A stretch of 64,000 nt of DNA, taken from NCBI RefSeq assembly GCF_905171765.1, contig NC_053390.1:211425359-211489358 (forward strand), in the 5' to 3' direction. The notes beneath the pieces were generated by a model. It ran no database searches and was not told the DNA's origin. It saw only the letters and a list, made by a program, of their open reading frames with translations. Positions 20,956-32,945 of the stretch are shown here, piece by piece (the first letter of the stretch is position 1; each line of letters begins with the position of its first letter). The position numbers were made by a program, and so were the translations under genes. The DNA is from Bufo bufo. Taxonomy: Eukaryota; Chordata; Amphibia; Anura; Bufonidae.

Positions 20956-21171
20956 TAAAAAAGATAGGACTGCACTCCAGATAAAGTGAAAAATCAGTGG
21001 AGCTTTATTCACCCATAACTTTGGCAACTTAGCGACGTTTCGGCTCACAAGAGCCTTCTTCCAGAAGAAGGCTCTTGTGAGCCGAAACGTCGCTAAGTTG
21101 CCAAAGTTATGGGTGAATAAAGCTCCACTGATTTTTCACTTTATCTGGAGTGCAGTCCTATCTTTTTTAAG
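20954..21171. repeat. Perfect palindrome, hammerhead-like terminal-repeat dimer
   Basis: The arms 20954-21060 and 21065-21171 (107 bp each) are exact reverse complements with a 4-nt spacer, CCAG. The right arm reads GAAGA-AGGCTCTTGTGAGCC-GAAA-CGTCGC: a five-pair helix II (GGCTC/GAGCC), the GAAA box and a GUC triplet, as in a hammerhead whose 5' CU was lost or altered (CAGAAGA) at the dimer junction. The layout copies the larger foldback at 4048. Long (TA)n tracts lie on both sides (20913-20953 and 21251-21320). Confidence 0.75.
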
Positions 21172-21247
21172 CCATATTGTTGGGGTACTGCCGCTGCCTC
21201 TGTGGATTTTGCACCCGACTCCTGGTGGTGCTCCCGCTGGATTTTTC

Positions 21248-21250
<3 letters not shown>

Positions 21251-21320
<70 letters not shown>
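21251..21320. repeat. (TA)n microsatellite
   Basis: About 35 TA units. Any protein read through it is an artefact. Confidence 0.95.
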
Positions 21321-21326
<6 letters not shown>

Positions 21327-21490
21327 TAATGTCAAAAGGTCCCCTGAAGGTCCTTTATAACTTTATGGGGCGCACAATAAAGTACTGCAGAATACGTTGG
21401 CACTATGTCAATAAATCATATCCAAAAATACCATTCTGCTCAACCAGTAGTACGAGAGAGGATTTATCTAGTTGGTTGAGTCCAAGAATA

Positions 21491-21550
21491 AGGCCCTATT
21501 CACACGGCCGTATTTTTGGACCGCATCCGATCTGCATTTTTTGTGAAGAC
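21491..21550. repeat. Left end of a Harbinger-like MITE
   Basis: TAAGGCCCTATTCACACGGCCG is the family end; the right end is missing. Confidence 0.4.
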
Positions 21551-23840
21551 CATAGGACGTTAAAGAGCAGTACCATGGGAAGGGAACAAGAACAGAATGA
21601 ATCCAAGGCCGGTCATAAGACCCCGCACAGAAATGAGGGGGAAAGGGACACCAGGAACCCTAAAAAGGGACATGAAGACCCATTCCCCGGAAGGCCAGCC
21701 ATAGAGCGGCTGAATACGCAGAGGCTCCGGCTGGGCAGAAGAAAGAACAGCTCAGGGAATATAACGGCTTAGGAGACTTCAGAAGAAGTGAAGAGCACAG
21801 AGAATATCCACAAGATGGACAAGAATGAAGACAAGTCAGTCACCAGAAGCAACGGAGCGATTGCGGAAGATACAAGAGAGAAATACGTAGCCTGGATACA
21901 GAAGACTGCTTAGGAGTGATGCCCATGGATCAAAACCCCAGGAAAAAAAAAACTCAGTAGAATACTGATTGGAAGAAGACGAACTGAAAATGGCGTCTGG
22001 ATATCAAGGGCCAAAGAACTGCAGATGTGACAAAACTTGCCCCCTATGGGGGAAGAAGTAGGGATGTCTGAAGGCAAAGGCCCCACACACCATACCGGAC
22101 TGCCAGAAGAGAAGAACACTCCAGCGGGACCATGACTAACAAGTCAGGGCTAGAGAACCTGGAAGTCAGGCATGAGAATGGACCACAAGAAAAACATCTT
22201 GAGGGAGTGAGGAAACCCCAAGGGAACAAGGCAGTGAAACTGACAAAAAAAATTGGGGAGTAACCGGACATGGAAAGAGTGTCCTCCGGGATCAAAAACG
22301 TCCCCTTCAGACCTGCGTCCAAGGGGGTTTCGTCATAAAAATGTTCTCCCAGGAAAACGCCAATATGGTAAGCAGAGGCATGTAGAGGAGGACCTTAAAT
22401 TCCAGATCAAGAGAGGAGAGAAGCTGTCTGATACTCCATGGAAGGCTGCCTGAACTGGCAGACCTAATTGGAAGCTGCAGACAGGAACCAAAGATAGGAA
22501 AAATACTGCTCCAGAAAGGGAGTGTGGACCCCGAACACCACAAAGCCCCATAAAAAAAACTGGTAACATAACCAACACCACCCGCGCAGGCATTCCACAG
22601 CAGAAAGAGGGCATACGAGAACCCAGTGGCTTTGAACACTGGCCGAGCAGGTAGTAATAGTATGTGGTTGAGCGCAACTACTCACCCTGCGGAAGGGGAG
22701 AAGTAGAAGCAGCCGATGCAGCTTAGTAGAAAACCAACACTTAGGGGTGACAACTAGGGCAGTACGACCGCTCGACCCGATGAGTGGAGCCATGCAGACA
22801 ACTCACATATGCAAACTGAATAAGTGCATATCCAAACACCACACGGAGGGAACACTGATGCTGTCACCGTAGTAGATTGTAGAGGCAATGTGGTACATGT
22901 AAAGGGAACAAGGCACTAAGCCAGCGCCATAGAAATCGGTAGGTTATACCAGGTAGAGAAAATGTACTAATGCCCTCCAGTAGTGAGAAAACCCCCTCAG
23001 CCGCAGTGTGTCATGGCAGAACATAAGCAAAGTGCCCCCTGTGGAAGAAGGAAATGTAGACCCGATTACAACTAGCGAGAAGGCACCATGCCTTGAAGAA
23101 GGAATGCTGTGTAGATACCGCCGGAATACCAGGGCCGATACTCCACATGGACGAAGGGGATGTGGAAAAAGCCATAAATGTAGTGTCCCCCGCCCATGCG
23201 TCATGTAAGCCGCAGTTGAAGGATAAACGCAAAAATTTCACACAGTAGTAGCCACGGAACCGGAGTAGTCAGAATATCTATAGGCAGCTCAAAGACTGCC
23301 TCACAGGGGTGAGGCGATAGCAACAACTATGGCCTCTAGGGTCAGAGGAGAGACTCCACCTGAAAATGAGGACAACAGCAATAGCCACCAAGAATTTGGT
23401 GCTAGTGCAACACTCCACCTGAGAAGGAAGAAACCTGGCAATCAGAGCAGATGTTCCACCTACGGAAGGAGTGTGGACACAGGGCGTGCCAATGACAATC
23501 AACCAAATGAGATTTCCCCTCACAGGGACTCAAGGCACGAGGAAACGTATGAAGTATGCCAACGGCCTGTTAGAACTACTGGAACTGGAAGACTTAGGCA
23601 CCAGACACCAATCCGAACTAAGACTACCTGAGGAAGGGGTTAGTGTGAAGCAGTCACAGTATCCAGCAGTAGTGCCAAAATACCACCTATGACGGGGATA
23701 AGGCGATTGTAGGTACCGTGTCACCCATGGAACGGGATGCCATGTGACAAGGAACAAATGAAAGTAGTCGCAGTAGACCATGTTAAAGCAATTACTCCAA
23801 CCATGAAAGACGGATAATGTAATAGGAGGAAAAGCTTCCA
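21551..23840. other. Purine-rich unassigned region, possibly decayed repeat
   Basis: 2.3 kb of purine-rich plus strand with loosely repeated phrases (ccacctgagaaggaag, ccccctgtggaagaagg, accacctatg). I see no exon or terminal repeats. The pattern loosely recalls the reverse strand of the 60-bp repeats inside the DIRS element at 49601, so a decayed DIRS 5' region is possible but unproven. Confidence 0.3.
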
Positions 23841-23844
23841 TCGC

Positions 23845-24110
23845 CGGAACTGCGTGCCGGATCCGTCAAAACGCATGCAAACTGATGGCATTTGTCAGAC
23901 GGATCAGGATCCTGATCCGTATGACAAATGCATTGAAATGCCGGATCCGTCTCTCCGGTGTCATCTGAAAAAACGCAGACCGCAATGCCGGATCTGTTTT
24001 GCCGGAACACTTGGTGCCGGATCCGGCATTAATGCATGTCAATGGGAAAAAATGCCAGATCCGGCATTCCGACAAGTGTTCCGGAATTTTGGACGGAGAT
24101 AATACCGCAG
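23845..24110. repeat. Harbinger-like MITE core fragment
   Basis: Blocks such as gccggatccg.c, catttgtc(a)gacggatc and gttccggaattttgg are those of 916-1453 and 36311-37026. The terminal CTTTCACAC ends are missing. Confidence 0.5.
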
Positions 24111-24299
24111 CATGCCGGGATCAAGCGTGGATCGGGTCTTCCGTACGCCTGGAGGAGGAGGCATCGCGAGAACAGACGTCACTTCTGGGACGTGCGTTCC
24201 AATTGATGTTCTTCCGGGTGAGGTCCGGAGGAATTAATATCATTTAAAAGGAGCAGGATGCCGGAAGCATTCTGGTGTAGCGTTGGGCGGCTTCACAAG

Positions 24300-25840
24300 T
24301 AAGGTTGCAGATTCCGGTGGATAAAAAGATTGATGCTTGCCTTAGAAACATTTGGGAGGCGGCAGCCTCCACTTTCAGACCTAATATTGCTGCCATGGTT
24401 ACAGCTAGATCCATGGCCGTTTGGTTAGAGAGACTAGAATGTCAAATTAAAGAGAAATGTCCAAGAGAACAGATCCTAGCTTCCTTGTCCACCTTCCAAA
24501 AGGTGGTTGATTTAATCACCGATGCGTCTGTAGATGTGGTTAAGCTGGCGGCTAGAGCTTCTTCCCTCTCCAATTCTGCCCGCTGAGCTCTGTGGTTGGT
24601 GAATTGGAGAGGGGCGGACTTATTCTCTAAACAAAGATTGTGTAGTATTCCTTGTCAGGGTCAGTTTCTAATTGGTTCAGAACTAGACTCGCTCTTGGAG
24701 AAGGCAGCGGATAGGAAAAAGAGATTTCCCGGGTTTTCTCAAGAATCCTCCTTTGCTCCCTTCAAAAGATTTAGACGCCCCTTTCGTACATCTTCCAGAT
24801 TTCAGAGTAGAAGGCAGTTGGGTGATAAAGACCAGAATCCCATATCTAGAGTTGCAAGAAGCAAAGGTTTCATGTTCGGGGGTTCTTCTTCCCAGCCAGG
24901 TAAACAATCTAAACAAAGACTCCAGAAGCACGGTGGGAGGAAGGTTGAAGTATTTCCTTCCCGCCTGGGAGAAGGTGGCAGGAGATTGGGTAAAAAACCT
25001 TTTAAGAGAAGGGCTAAAGCTGGAATTTTAGAAAAATCCACCGCAAAAATTCGTTTTCACAAGAGGATCTCCAGAGATGGAGATAGAAGTAATAAAAATT
25101 GTTAAACAAACGAGTATTAGTTCCGATTCCAGCGGCAGAACAAGTAAAAGGATTCTACTCAACCATGTTTTTAGTAAAAAAAAAAAAAAAGCCGGACAAT
25201 TCTTTTCGCACAATTTTAAATTTTGAAACAACTGAACAAATTCCTACTATTCAGGAAATTCAAGATGGAGACGGTGAAATCAGCGGTTTATCTTCTGTTT
25301 CCCAGATGTTTTATGGCAGTCATAGACTTTAAAAGATGCTTATCGTCACATACCCATTCATCCGGCTCATCAACAATTCCTCAGGGTAGCAGGTCTACTT
25401 CTTGGGCGGAGTGGGTTAATGTATCCATTGAGCAAATATGTAAGACGGCCACGTGGTCTTCTCTCTCTACTTTCTACTGTCACTATAGGCTGCAGCTTAA
25501 TTCTGTCTCTGATTTTCTCTTTGGTAAGAAAGTTTTGGAAGTGGTTTCCCACCCTTAAGGAAGGTGTTTTTCTCTGTAATCTCTCTCTGTGGTTCCCCCC
25601 CCTTCCTATGGTGATGGTGTCTGTCGGATTGCACAGGGAGTAGCAAAAAATAAAAATAACAGAAGAGATGTATAAACTAACTTAGGTTGGAGTCCCTCTC
25701 ATGCTCTGTAAACTCACTGAGGTGGGAGAAAGGCTCCACCTTTTTATGCTGCAGGTTTCCTGTCCTGGGAGGCAGAGCCATCTCTCTGTTGTGGGGTCTG
25801 GAAAATCTGATTACCGGTAAGTGTAATCATCATTTTTTGG
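24300..25840 (+). mobile_element. Internally deleted DIRS-like retroelement
   Basis: Remnants in DIRS order: a gag-like segment, the front of the reverse transcriptase, then the last residues of the tyrosine recombinase, with the middle missing (junction near 25372-25400). The probable right terminal repeat ends with aaaatctgattaccggtaag and tgtaatcatc, about 25800-25840, similar in design to the end of the element at 49601. The left terminal repeat is missing. Confidence 0.7.
24305..25556 (+). pseudogene. DIRS gag / reverse transcriptase / tyrosine recombinase remnant
   Basis: The gag-like part (24305-25030) includes ..FRPNIAAMVTARSMAVWLE and GSELDSLLEKAADRKKRFPG, typical of DIRS proteins. 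The RT part (25099-25350) includes FYSTMFLVKK, SFRTILNF and FMAVIDFK, the N-terminal RT motifs. The last part (25405-25556) carries SIEQICKTATWSSLSTFY..HYRLQLN, the recombinase C-terminus with its catalytic Tyr. Stops, frame changes and an A-run of 14 at 25175 disable it. Nothing suggests current function. Confidence 0.8.
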
Positions 25841-26440
25841 GGAGGCTGTCAGCAGTTTCGACCAAGAAGGGGCTAGTGAGAACAGTACAAACATACCTTT
25901 CGTGGAGTTTTTCTCACCAGGAGTAGTGTGAATATGATGTTTTAATCTGCTAGATACTGCTCTTGCCAATGCTCAGGCCGGAGATTCAATATGAAATTAT
26001 TTCTGCATTGAGTCGCTTCACAGCCCCACCCCGCTCTGAGTGACATCTGTAGTGGTCTCCTGGTTTCTGGTTGACACAGCTGTCACTAGAGCAGAGGAGA
26101 GGGGCAGCAAAGCATCTTAATGCAGAGAACATTTTGCATTGAAATTCCGCCTCACAGAAGATATGTTTGTACTCCAATCCTCAGCCTGTTACTAATGTCA
26201 GCGGGTGAGCATGATCAAAACTCCTGACAGAATCCCTTTTAATTTTATATTTCCCTGTCACTCTTGACAGCACCAGAGAGAAAGTGATCCACTCCCATAG
26301 CTGTAAAGGAAGGGAACACCCACTTCCTTCTTTAGGGGTTTCCCGTCCTCCGGACAGAGAAGTCTGGAGCATGCAGCCTCCAGATCCGTGAAGCAAGGAG
26401 CACCTTAATGATGGAATGAAGTCATATCTGCAGTGAATGC
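25841..26440. other. No recognisable gene
   Basis: Unique-looking intron sequence with a partial T2-like end (acagaatcccttttaa, about 26229). No exon or complete element. Confidence 0.4.
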
Positions 26441-26445
26441 TTGAG

Positions 26446-28425
26446 TGTCACGGCCTATGGTCGTGACTCTTTGTGTCGCATGCAGTCACACACAGACTGG
26501 AACCCGTGCTCAAATGCTGAAGTCCACACCAAACACAAAGGGAGACAGCACACAAACATTAAACACACAGGAACCAGATCCATAGCTGCAATAAGGTAAA
26601 ATGTTTTATGACCACAAGGGTGGCCCTCACTGGACAGATGGTATAAGACCACTCTCCGCCGTGACAGTATGACCACAATGGCTCCTTACTGTGATACCTT
26701 CGAAAGAGGGTGCAGCATGTATCGCCATCTGTTGATGGGGTGCATGTGCGTTCTCCGGAGGGAGAGCGTTTTGGGGGTTTCACCGTTAACGGTGCGGTGA
26801 GTGGCTTTTCACCGCCATTCGATTCTCATCGTTGTCTGTATTGGTGCCCCCTTACTTTGTCATTCCCCTCCCCCCATCCCATTGTTTGTTGTGCCCCACC
26901 AACCTTCCCCTTTTGTGGTTGGGGGGGGGCTTTGAGAGGTGGGAGTGTCTCTGCCTTCGGAAGAGGGCGCAGCATGTGTTGTCTGCTGTTTTCTGGCGCA
27001 CATGCTTATCCTCCGGAGGGAGGGTGAAAGGGGAACCCTGTTACAGTGCAGTTCTCTGTAACAGTGGTTGCAGTGTGTGTGAACTGGCACTTGTGCTTCG
27101 GTCTCCCCTCATCCATGTCTCAGTGGTTCTCTCGCTTGTGTCGATGTGGCTGGCTGCAGTCCTTGTTGGACTGGCTTAGGTGTATGCTGGTGGAGGATGC
27201 ATGCTGGCAGCGACTTGGTGGGAACCGTGGCTGAGAGTGGACGCAGTGTTCAGTGCGGTCTCTCCGGGCTGTTTGTTTGCTGGCGCCCTGGTTCCTGTGT
27301 GTTGCTCCAGGGGCTGGCAGTCGGTGCCCTGGTTCTTGTGTGTTGCTCCAGGGGCTGGCAGCAGTCCCTGGGAGATTCTGCTATTTTTTCCCTTCTCCCA
27401 TCCCTGTTTTTGCTTTCCTCAATAGTTTCCCCTTTTTTTTGGTGGGGGGGCTTTGAGGGTGGGAGTGTCACGGCCTATGGTCGTGACTCTTTGTGTCGCA
27501 TGCAGTTGTCAGCGGTCTGCTTGTTGTCTACCGCAGGTTAGGACAGTTTGCATGTTTGTCTCACGTGTGGTTGCCGCTGGCAACATAATTATGTTTGGCA
27601 GTGTAGCAGCCTGAGCTGGTTGCTAGGCGGCTCGCTGTCAAGGCTTCTAGCAACATTGGTATGTATGTGTTCACTGTCTATGTTTGGTGAGCACAGGATT
27701 CATGTTATGTGTACATTTCCCCGTTAAGTGACACTTACCTTGTCTGGTGTTGGAAGGGTTAACTCCTTTACTAGTTTGTCTGTGTGGGTGTGGCTACTTA
27801 AGCTATTTAGCCTCTGCTGGATCCCTGTAGCTGAGGGGTACTCCAGCCATGCCTTATGCTGGAGTCATCCTCCTGGTCTTATACCATCTGTCCAGTGAGG
27901 GCCACCCTTGTGGTCATAAAACATGTACTGATGTTAAGCTTATGTTTGTGTGGTGTTTTACCTTATTGCAGCTATGGATCTGGTTCCTGTTTGTTTTAAT
28001 GTTTGTGTGCTGTCTCCCTTTGTGTTTGGTGTGGACTTCAGCATTTGAGCACGGGTTCCAGTCTGTGTGTCTGTGGCAGGTAGGTGTGGAAGTGGTTTCA
28101 CTCACCTGCCATATCCATATGTTGTATATGTTTCCCTTTCCTTGCAGCTTGGCCAGTTTAGACTCCTGTTCGTCCGGGTCTAGGAGGAACAGGTCATCTT
28201 ACCCTGCTCCTAGTCCAGGGATTTCCTGAGGGCTAGTAGGGACCAGAGGTTCTTGAATATAAGCCCTCCTTCCGTCTGGGTTGGCTCATACGGTTAGTCC
28301 GGGTCAGAGTTAGGGATGCTTTAGGAGGTGACCTGCTCCCTGATTCTGTTGTCCTGGCCTAGCAGCTTCCCATTATCCCTTTAACATCGCACGGCGGGGG
28401 GTTTCCCCCACTCTCCGCCGTGACA
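26446..28425 (+). mobile_element. Non-autonomous LTR element with unequal LTRs
   Basis: An exact TTGAG duplication flanks it (26441-26445 and 28426-28430). The left LTR, 26446-26666, has normal ends (TGTCACGGCC.., ..GCCGTGACA), but its middle is an inverted copy of part of the right LTR (27877 to about 28070). The right LTR, 27466-28425, is full length (960 bp). The interior, 26667-27465, has no viral-type gene. It contains two similar purine tracts (ggttgggggggggctttgag at about 26920 and ggtggggggg..ctttgag at 27441), the second abutting the right LTR. Same family as the solo LTR at 15211. Confidence 0.85.
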
Positions 28426-28430
28426 TTGAG

Positions 28431-30120
28431 TCTTCCATAGTGGGGGATAGTCTTGCAGTTTGCGTATCTTTATTTTGGCCTCTGTATCTGGCTTGAGACC
28501 ACGTGGCCCCTGTGCCTGGCTTGCGGCCTCGTGGCCCTTGTGCCTTCTCTAGTCCTGCTTGGCTGGCTGCTTCTGTATCAATACCTGCATTACAAATTAC
28601 TTCTGCACATTTCCTGCTTGGCAGTCTGCTTCTGCATTTGTGGCTGGCTACCCTCTACCTTTGTGCCTGGTTAGCTGGCTGCATTTACCTTTTGTGCTGG
28701 GTTTGGGTCTTCATGCATAGCAGAATCTCAGTATCTGGAAGGCTTGCTGTGGCTACCTCGTTTTGTTGGTTGTTTCTTCTTTTGCTGTTTAGAGTGGCCT
28801 TTAGGGTTGCACCAGGTATCGAAGTCTCGATACCCAATCCATACTTTTAGACCTGGATCGATCAGATACCGGGATTTGCTACATCCCAGTACTAGGCTGC
28901 GCTACTGCACAGCCTAGTATCAGTTAGAGAACATGGCACGCCACGTTCTCAACGTGCGCCATGTTCTCCTCAGCAGCACAGTGGAGAAGCAGGCAGTCTC
29001 TCCCTCCCTCCCCACTGTGCTGCCGTTGCCACCAATAAGAAGAGAGCGAAGAGGGCAGGGGCTGTGGCCACTGCGCTACCAATGATGATAATTTACCTGT
29101 TAATACAAGTGTAGGTTGCGGGTGCCGTCGGTAGTTTCACATACCCGGCACCTGATATCTATGACAGGGCGCGGCAATTAACTCCTCAGGTGCCGCATCT
29201 GAGGGGTTAATTGATGGGGATCACAGCACAAGTGTGTGGCCTACAGGGATATAACACACCAGCAGACCTTGGATCCAAGAATCTGGCCTGCAGCGTAGTC
29301 TGCACTGAAGGGGTTAGTGGATGGATTAAAGTCTCTTCCCCATCAAGTATTTTCAGTAATGGTCATCCTGTATCAATATAAATTCTAGATATTCTCTTAA
29401 GACTGTTCTCATTATTTTCATAAGAACAAGATGAGGCATCCATGTAGATTTCTCACGGAGATTATTTCTGGTGTAAGGTCTATTTATCCATTCAAAGGTT
29501 CTTATCCCAGCTGTATAGGTTTTGTTTCATTCATATTCTTCTTGTCCACCTCTGAATAATTAAGTTGGTGGTAGACTCTTTTACAGTAAGTCGGTCCTCT
29601 TGTTGGTCTTGGGTTTCCTCTGCTTACCTTTCTTTATTACTTCCTTGAGTAAGAATTTACAGGCGGTTGTCCCTGCAAAGGGTTTATCTCCTCTTCAATT
29701 CATTCTCTGGGGCTACAGATGAGTGAACCAGGCAACATTCAGTTCGTTTAAACTTCGCCAAATTTTTTAATAATTTGGTTTGGGCAAGAATAGATTTATA
29801 GAGAGAGCAAGCCTAGTATACAAATTTGTAGTCCTTAACTATATAGATGTGTTTTCTAAGGGGTTCTCTTTGTCATTATAGTGAAAGCCCCTTGTATGCC
29901 TATTACATGTACGCAATATTGTAGGCCAGGTGATGGCCCTCTGGGTTTCTGGGAAACCTATTCAGGTTAGCTTTCCTAAACCTATCTGATGCCAGCGGAT
30001 GTCAGACATGATAATTTGCATATATTTTCCCCAGAAATCAAGTGGAGCGTTGTCTAGCCTACAATAGTCATCACATATATCAACCAGTCTCCATAATAGT
30101 ACACATCCAGAGGTTCCCTC
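28431..30120. other. Unassigned intron, with a hAT-type fragment near its start
   Basis: agggttgcaccaggtatcg at about 28802-28822 and the mirrored gtatcgaagtctcgatac resemble a hAT-type end. A hairpin (gaacatggcacgccacgttctc, about 28928) follows. From 29000 to 30120 I see no gene or defined repeat. Confidence 0.35.
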
Positions 30121-30124
30121 TAAG

Positions 30125-31535
30125 GACTTGCAACTTGAAAAACTGTTCTCATTTGCTTTACTCTGATAAATGGTTTTGTCCTGAAAGAGCTTCTTGCAGA
30201 TGTGAGGCTGGCTTAGCTATTTTCTATACCTTTGCTAGATATTCATGTTTAAAAGGCAGGCACCTCTGTCAATCTACTGTGTGAAAATAATGCAGTGCTC
30301 ACATTGGTGCTGTGTTCTCTTTACTGTTTACCCACTTGCTGTGTGGCAAAAGGTATAATTGTAGCTCCTCCTTTCTCACTTCAATGGGATGGCCTCTTCC
30401 TATTTAAAGGAATATCATCAGGATATGTCATCAGTGTAGCAAAAACAGAAAACACCTTTAGCAATTTTAATTCATCATTTTGGATTAACTATAAATGAAC
30501 CAGAGAGACCTCCAACATTCAACTGAAAGTGACAAGAGAATTATGACATCCTACAAAGCTTACAACTCTCTCAATGAAACATGCAAGCTAGTTATCCTTC
30601 TAGTAGGACAAGAGAATCAGAATGTCTCAAGAGAAACTTGTCTTGTTGACCAGCCTGTGGGGTACTCTTTGGGGTGCTCTTTATCGTTAGGGAGACCCAA
30701 AAAATATGCATGATTATTGTATGCCAGACAACACTACTCTTGGTTTCTAGGAAGAGTATATACAAATTGCATATTTTAATTCTACTGGCATGAGAAACGA
30801 TTAGCAAAGAAAAGATTAATTTGAATATCTTTCCCAGAAAGTGTATGCAAACTTAACTTGCCTGAAAAAAGAAAAGAGGGGATATGCTATCTAATGTCAG
30901 AAGAATTAAGATATGTGATTTGAAACTACTTTTCCAAAAACCAAGAGTAGTGTCATGTCATTCAATACTCATGCATATTTTTTGGTCCCCCTAATAATAA
31001 AGAGAACCCCAAAGAGTACCCTACAAGGCAAGTCAACCAAGTAAAGCAAATTTTTCTTGAGCTACCATGTTTCATTGAGAGAGTTGTAAGCTTTATTGTG
31101 TGCTGTAATTCTGTAAGTCTCACTTGTCTTGTTGAATGTTACTTTGGAGGTCTGTCTGGTTTATCTGAAGTTATGCTAAAATAGTGAAAACGAATAGCTA
31201 GAGGGTTTTTTTTTTTTTTTTTGCTATACAGATTATGTATCCCCAGGTGAATAGCCTCCCCATTGAGATGAATTGGGACATCCAGAAGCTATAAGTATAA
31301 CTACTCCCAACTGCACAGCAATTAACTGTTATAGTGAACAGTAAGAAGTAGACTGCAGCCATATGAATGCTATTTTTATAGTATTTTCAGTGGATTGGCC
31401 GAGATGTTTTCCAGCCTTTTATTAAACAGGCTTATGTAGAAAAGCTAGGAAAATAACTAAGCCAGCTTCACATCTGCAAATAGCTCTTATCAGGGCAAAG
31501 CAGATGAGAACAGCTTTTCTAGTTGCAAGGCCTTA
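30125..31535. repeat. 1.4-kb imperfect foldback
   Basis: The outer arms pair (ttgcaacttgaaaaactgttc near 30129 with gaacagcttttctagttgcaa near 31508; gatgtgaggctggctta with taagccagcttcacatc). The inner arms pair (aaccagagagacctccaaca near 30495 with gaggtctgtctggtt near 31148; ccaagagtagtgt with acactactcttgg). The centre is about 30850. The arms differ by many small changes, so it is older than the palindromes at 4048 and 20954. No frame of note. Confidence 0.75.
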
Positions 31536-31536
31536 A

Positions 31537-32050
31537 AGGAGTTCTGCAGTTTGTTTAAACTGGGACCCGCACTAGCGAAATGCCCCCATTGTCTATTATT
31601 AGACAACCCCTTTAAAAAAAAAATCTGAAAAAGAAATTAAAAAGTTATGACTGCTGGAACACAAAGGGGGGGAAATATTTTTGGTCCTTACAGTGATATT
31701 CCCATCATAGACAATGGGGGCATATTGCTAGGATATGCCCCCATTGCCTGATAGGTGCCTGTAACATGTCTGGGACCTACACTGAGAATGGAGCTGGGAA
31801 GGTGGCGGAGGGCGCATTGTGCGTGCGCAGCTGCCCCCCATTTATCTCTATGAACCGCCAAAAATAGCCGAGCGCTAGCTCAGCTATTTTCGTCAGCCCC
31901 GTAGAAATGAATGGGAGTGGGTGGCCTCCACCCACCAATCTCCCTCATTCTCGGTATAGGTGCGGGTCCCAGAGGTGGGACCTGCACCTATCAGACAATG
32001 GGGGCATATCCTAGCAATATTCCCCCATGGTCTGTGATGGGAATACCCCT
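31537..32050. mobile_element. T2-like foldback MITE
   Basis: AGGAGTTCTGCAG...ATACCCCT between TTAA at 31533-31536 and 32051-32054. The interior arms pair acaatgggggcatat blocks around about 31870. Confidence 0.6.
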
Positions 32051-32319
32051 TTAAGGCTAAAATGAATTATGTCACTAAGGGTTTAAAAATGCAATAGTCC
32101 CCCCTGAGTTGTAAGCCAACCAGATTTACTATAGACACGTATTAAAAATCTACAATAAAAAAGTAAAATTTTTGGGATAGTTTTTCCTATTTTAACGTGA
32201 CTGTTGGGAGGTTAAAGCTACCTGTTCAGCTTTGAGGACAGATCTCTCTCTGGTTCTGTCATGGGTTCTGGAAAATTAGTCCACAGCTTCCTGAAACCCC
32301 AGTATTCCAGTACATGGTT

Positions 32320-32690
32320 ATCAACGACTATCAAAGGAACATGTAGATGTAGTGGCTGCCTGGCATGTGGGTCCATTTAAGGTGGTTAAAACTTTTACAA
32401 GCACATCTACAAAAAAGACATACTACATCAGGACCTTCACCAATTGCAAGACCACAGGGGTTATCTATCTAGCAACATGTGTCTGTGGTCTCCAATACAT
32501 TGGCAAGACCATACGAGAACTTAGACGCAGAGTGAAAGAACACCTCAATGATATCAGAAATAACAAAGACACCCCCATTGCCCAGAGGAGGAGTTTTGGA
32601 CACTAGGCTTTTGAGAAAAGAAATAGAATGGATCTTCTGTCTGAATACAGAAAAGCCAAAAGGCCTGACTGAATGGAGCATTTATACCTG
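32320..32690 (+). pseudogene. Penelope-like element, GIY-YIG endonuclease fragment
   Basis: The translation gives CRCSGCLACGSI (the Cys-rich lead-in), then in the next frame a GIY-YIG core: TTGVIYLATCVCGLQYIGKT followed by RELRRRVKEHLNDI. Here GVIY and QYIGKT are the two signature strands and R/H/E are catalytic-type residues. After another shift comes LLRKEIEWIFCLNTEKPKGL, the typical Penelope C-terminus. Two frameshifts and the lack of a reverse transcriptase upstream show a dead, 5'-truncated copy. It is direct evidence that endonuclease-bearing Penelope elements lived in this genome. Confidence 0.85.
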
Positions 32691-32812
32691 CTTTATTGAA
32701 GAACATAGGTCCGGGGGCTTTATCTGTTATGATCCTGATACATTCATGTTTAGCTGTCTTTGTACAGTTAAGCATTTTCTTCCTCTCATCTATTGGCTGT
32801 AATTACCTATGG

Positions 32813-32945
32813 CAGGCATGCTCAACCTGCGGCTCTCCAGCTGTTGTAAAACTACAACTCCCACAATGCCCTGCTGTAGGCTGTTTGGGCATGCTGGGAG
32901 TTGTAGTTTTGCAACAGATGGAGGGCTGCAGGTTGAGCATGCCTG
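32813..32945. mobile_element. hAT-type MITE with intact target duplication
   Basis: CAGGCATGCTCAACCTGC...GCAGGTTGAGCATGCCTG, 133 bp, flanked by an exact ACCTATGG (32805-32812 and 32946-32953). Arms of about 60 bp contain tacaactcccacaatgcc and catgctgggagttgta. The 8-bp duplication identifies the hAT superfamily for this family. Confidence 0.9.

Noticed and set aside
21077..21772. 231-codon frame across a (TA)n tract
   Set aside because: Most of it is a poly Tyr-Ile read of the microsatellite joined to palindrome sequence.
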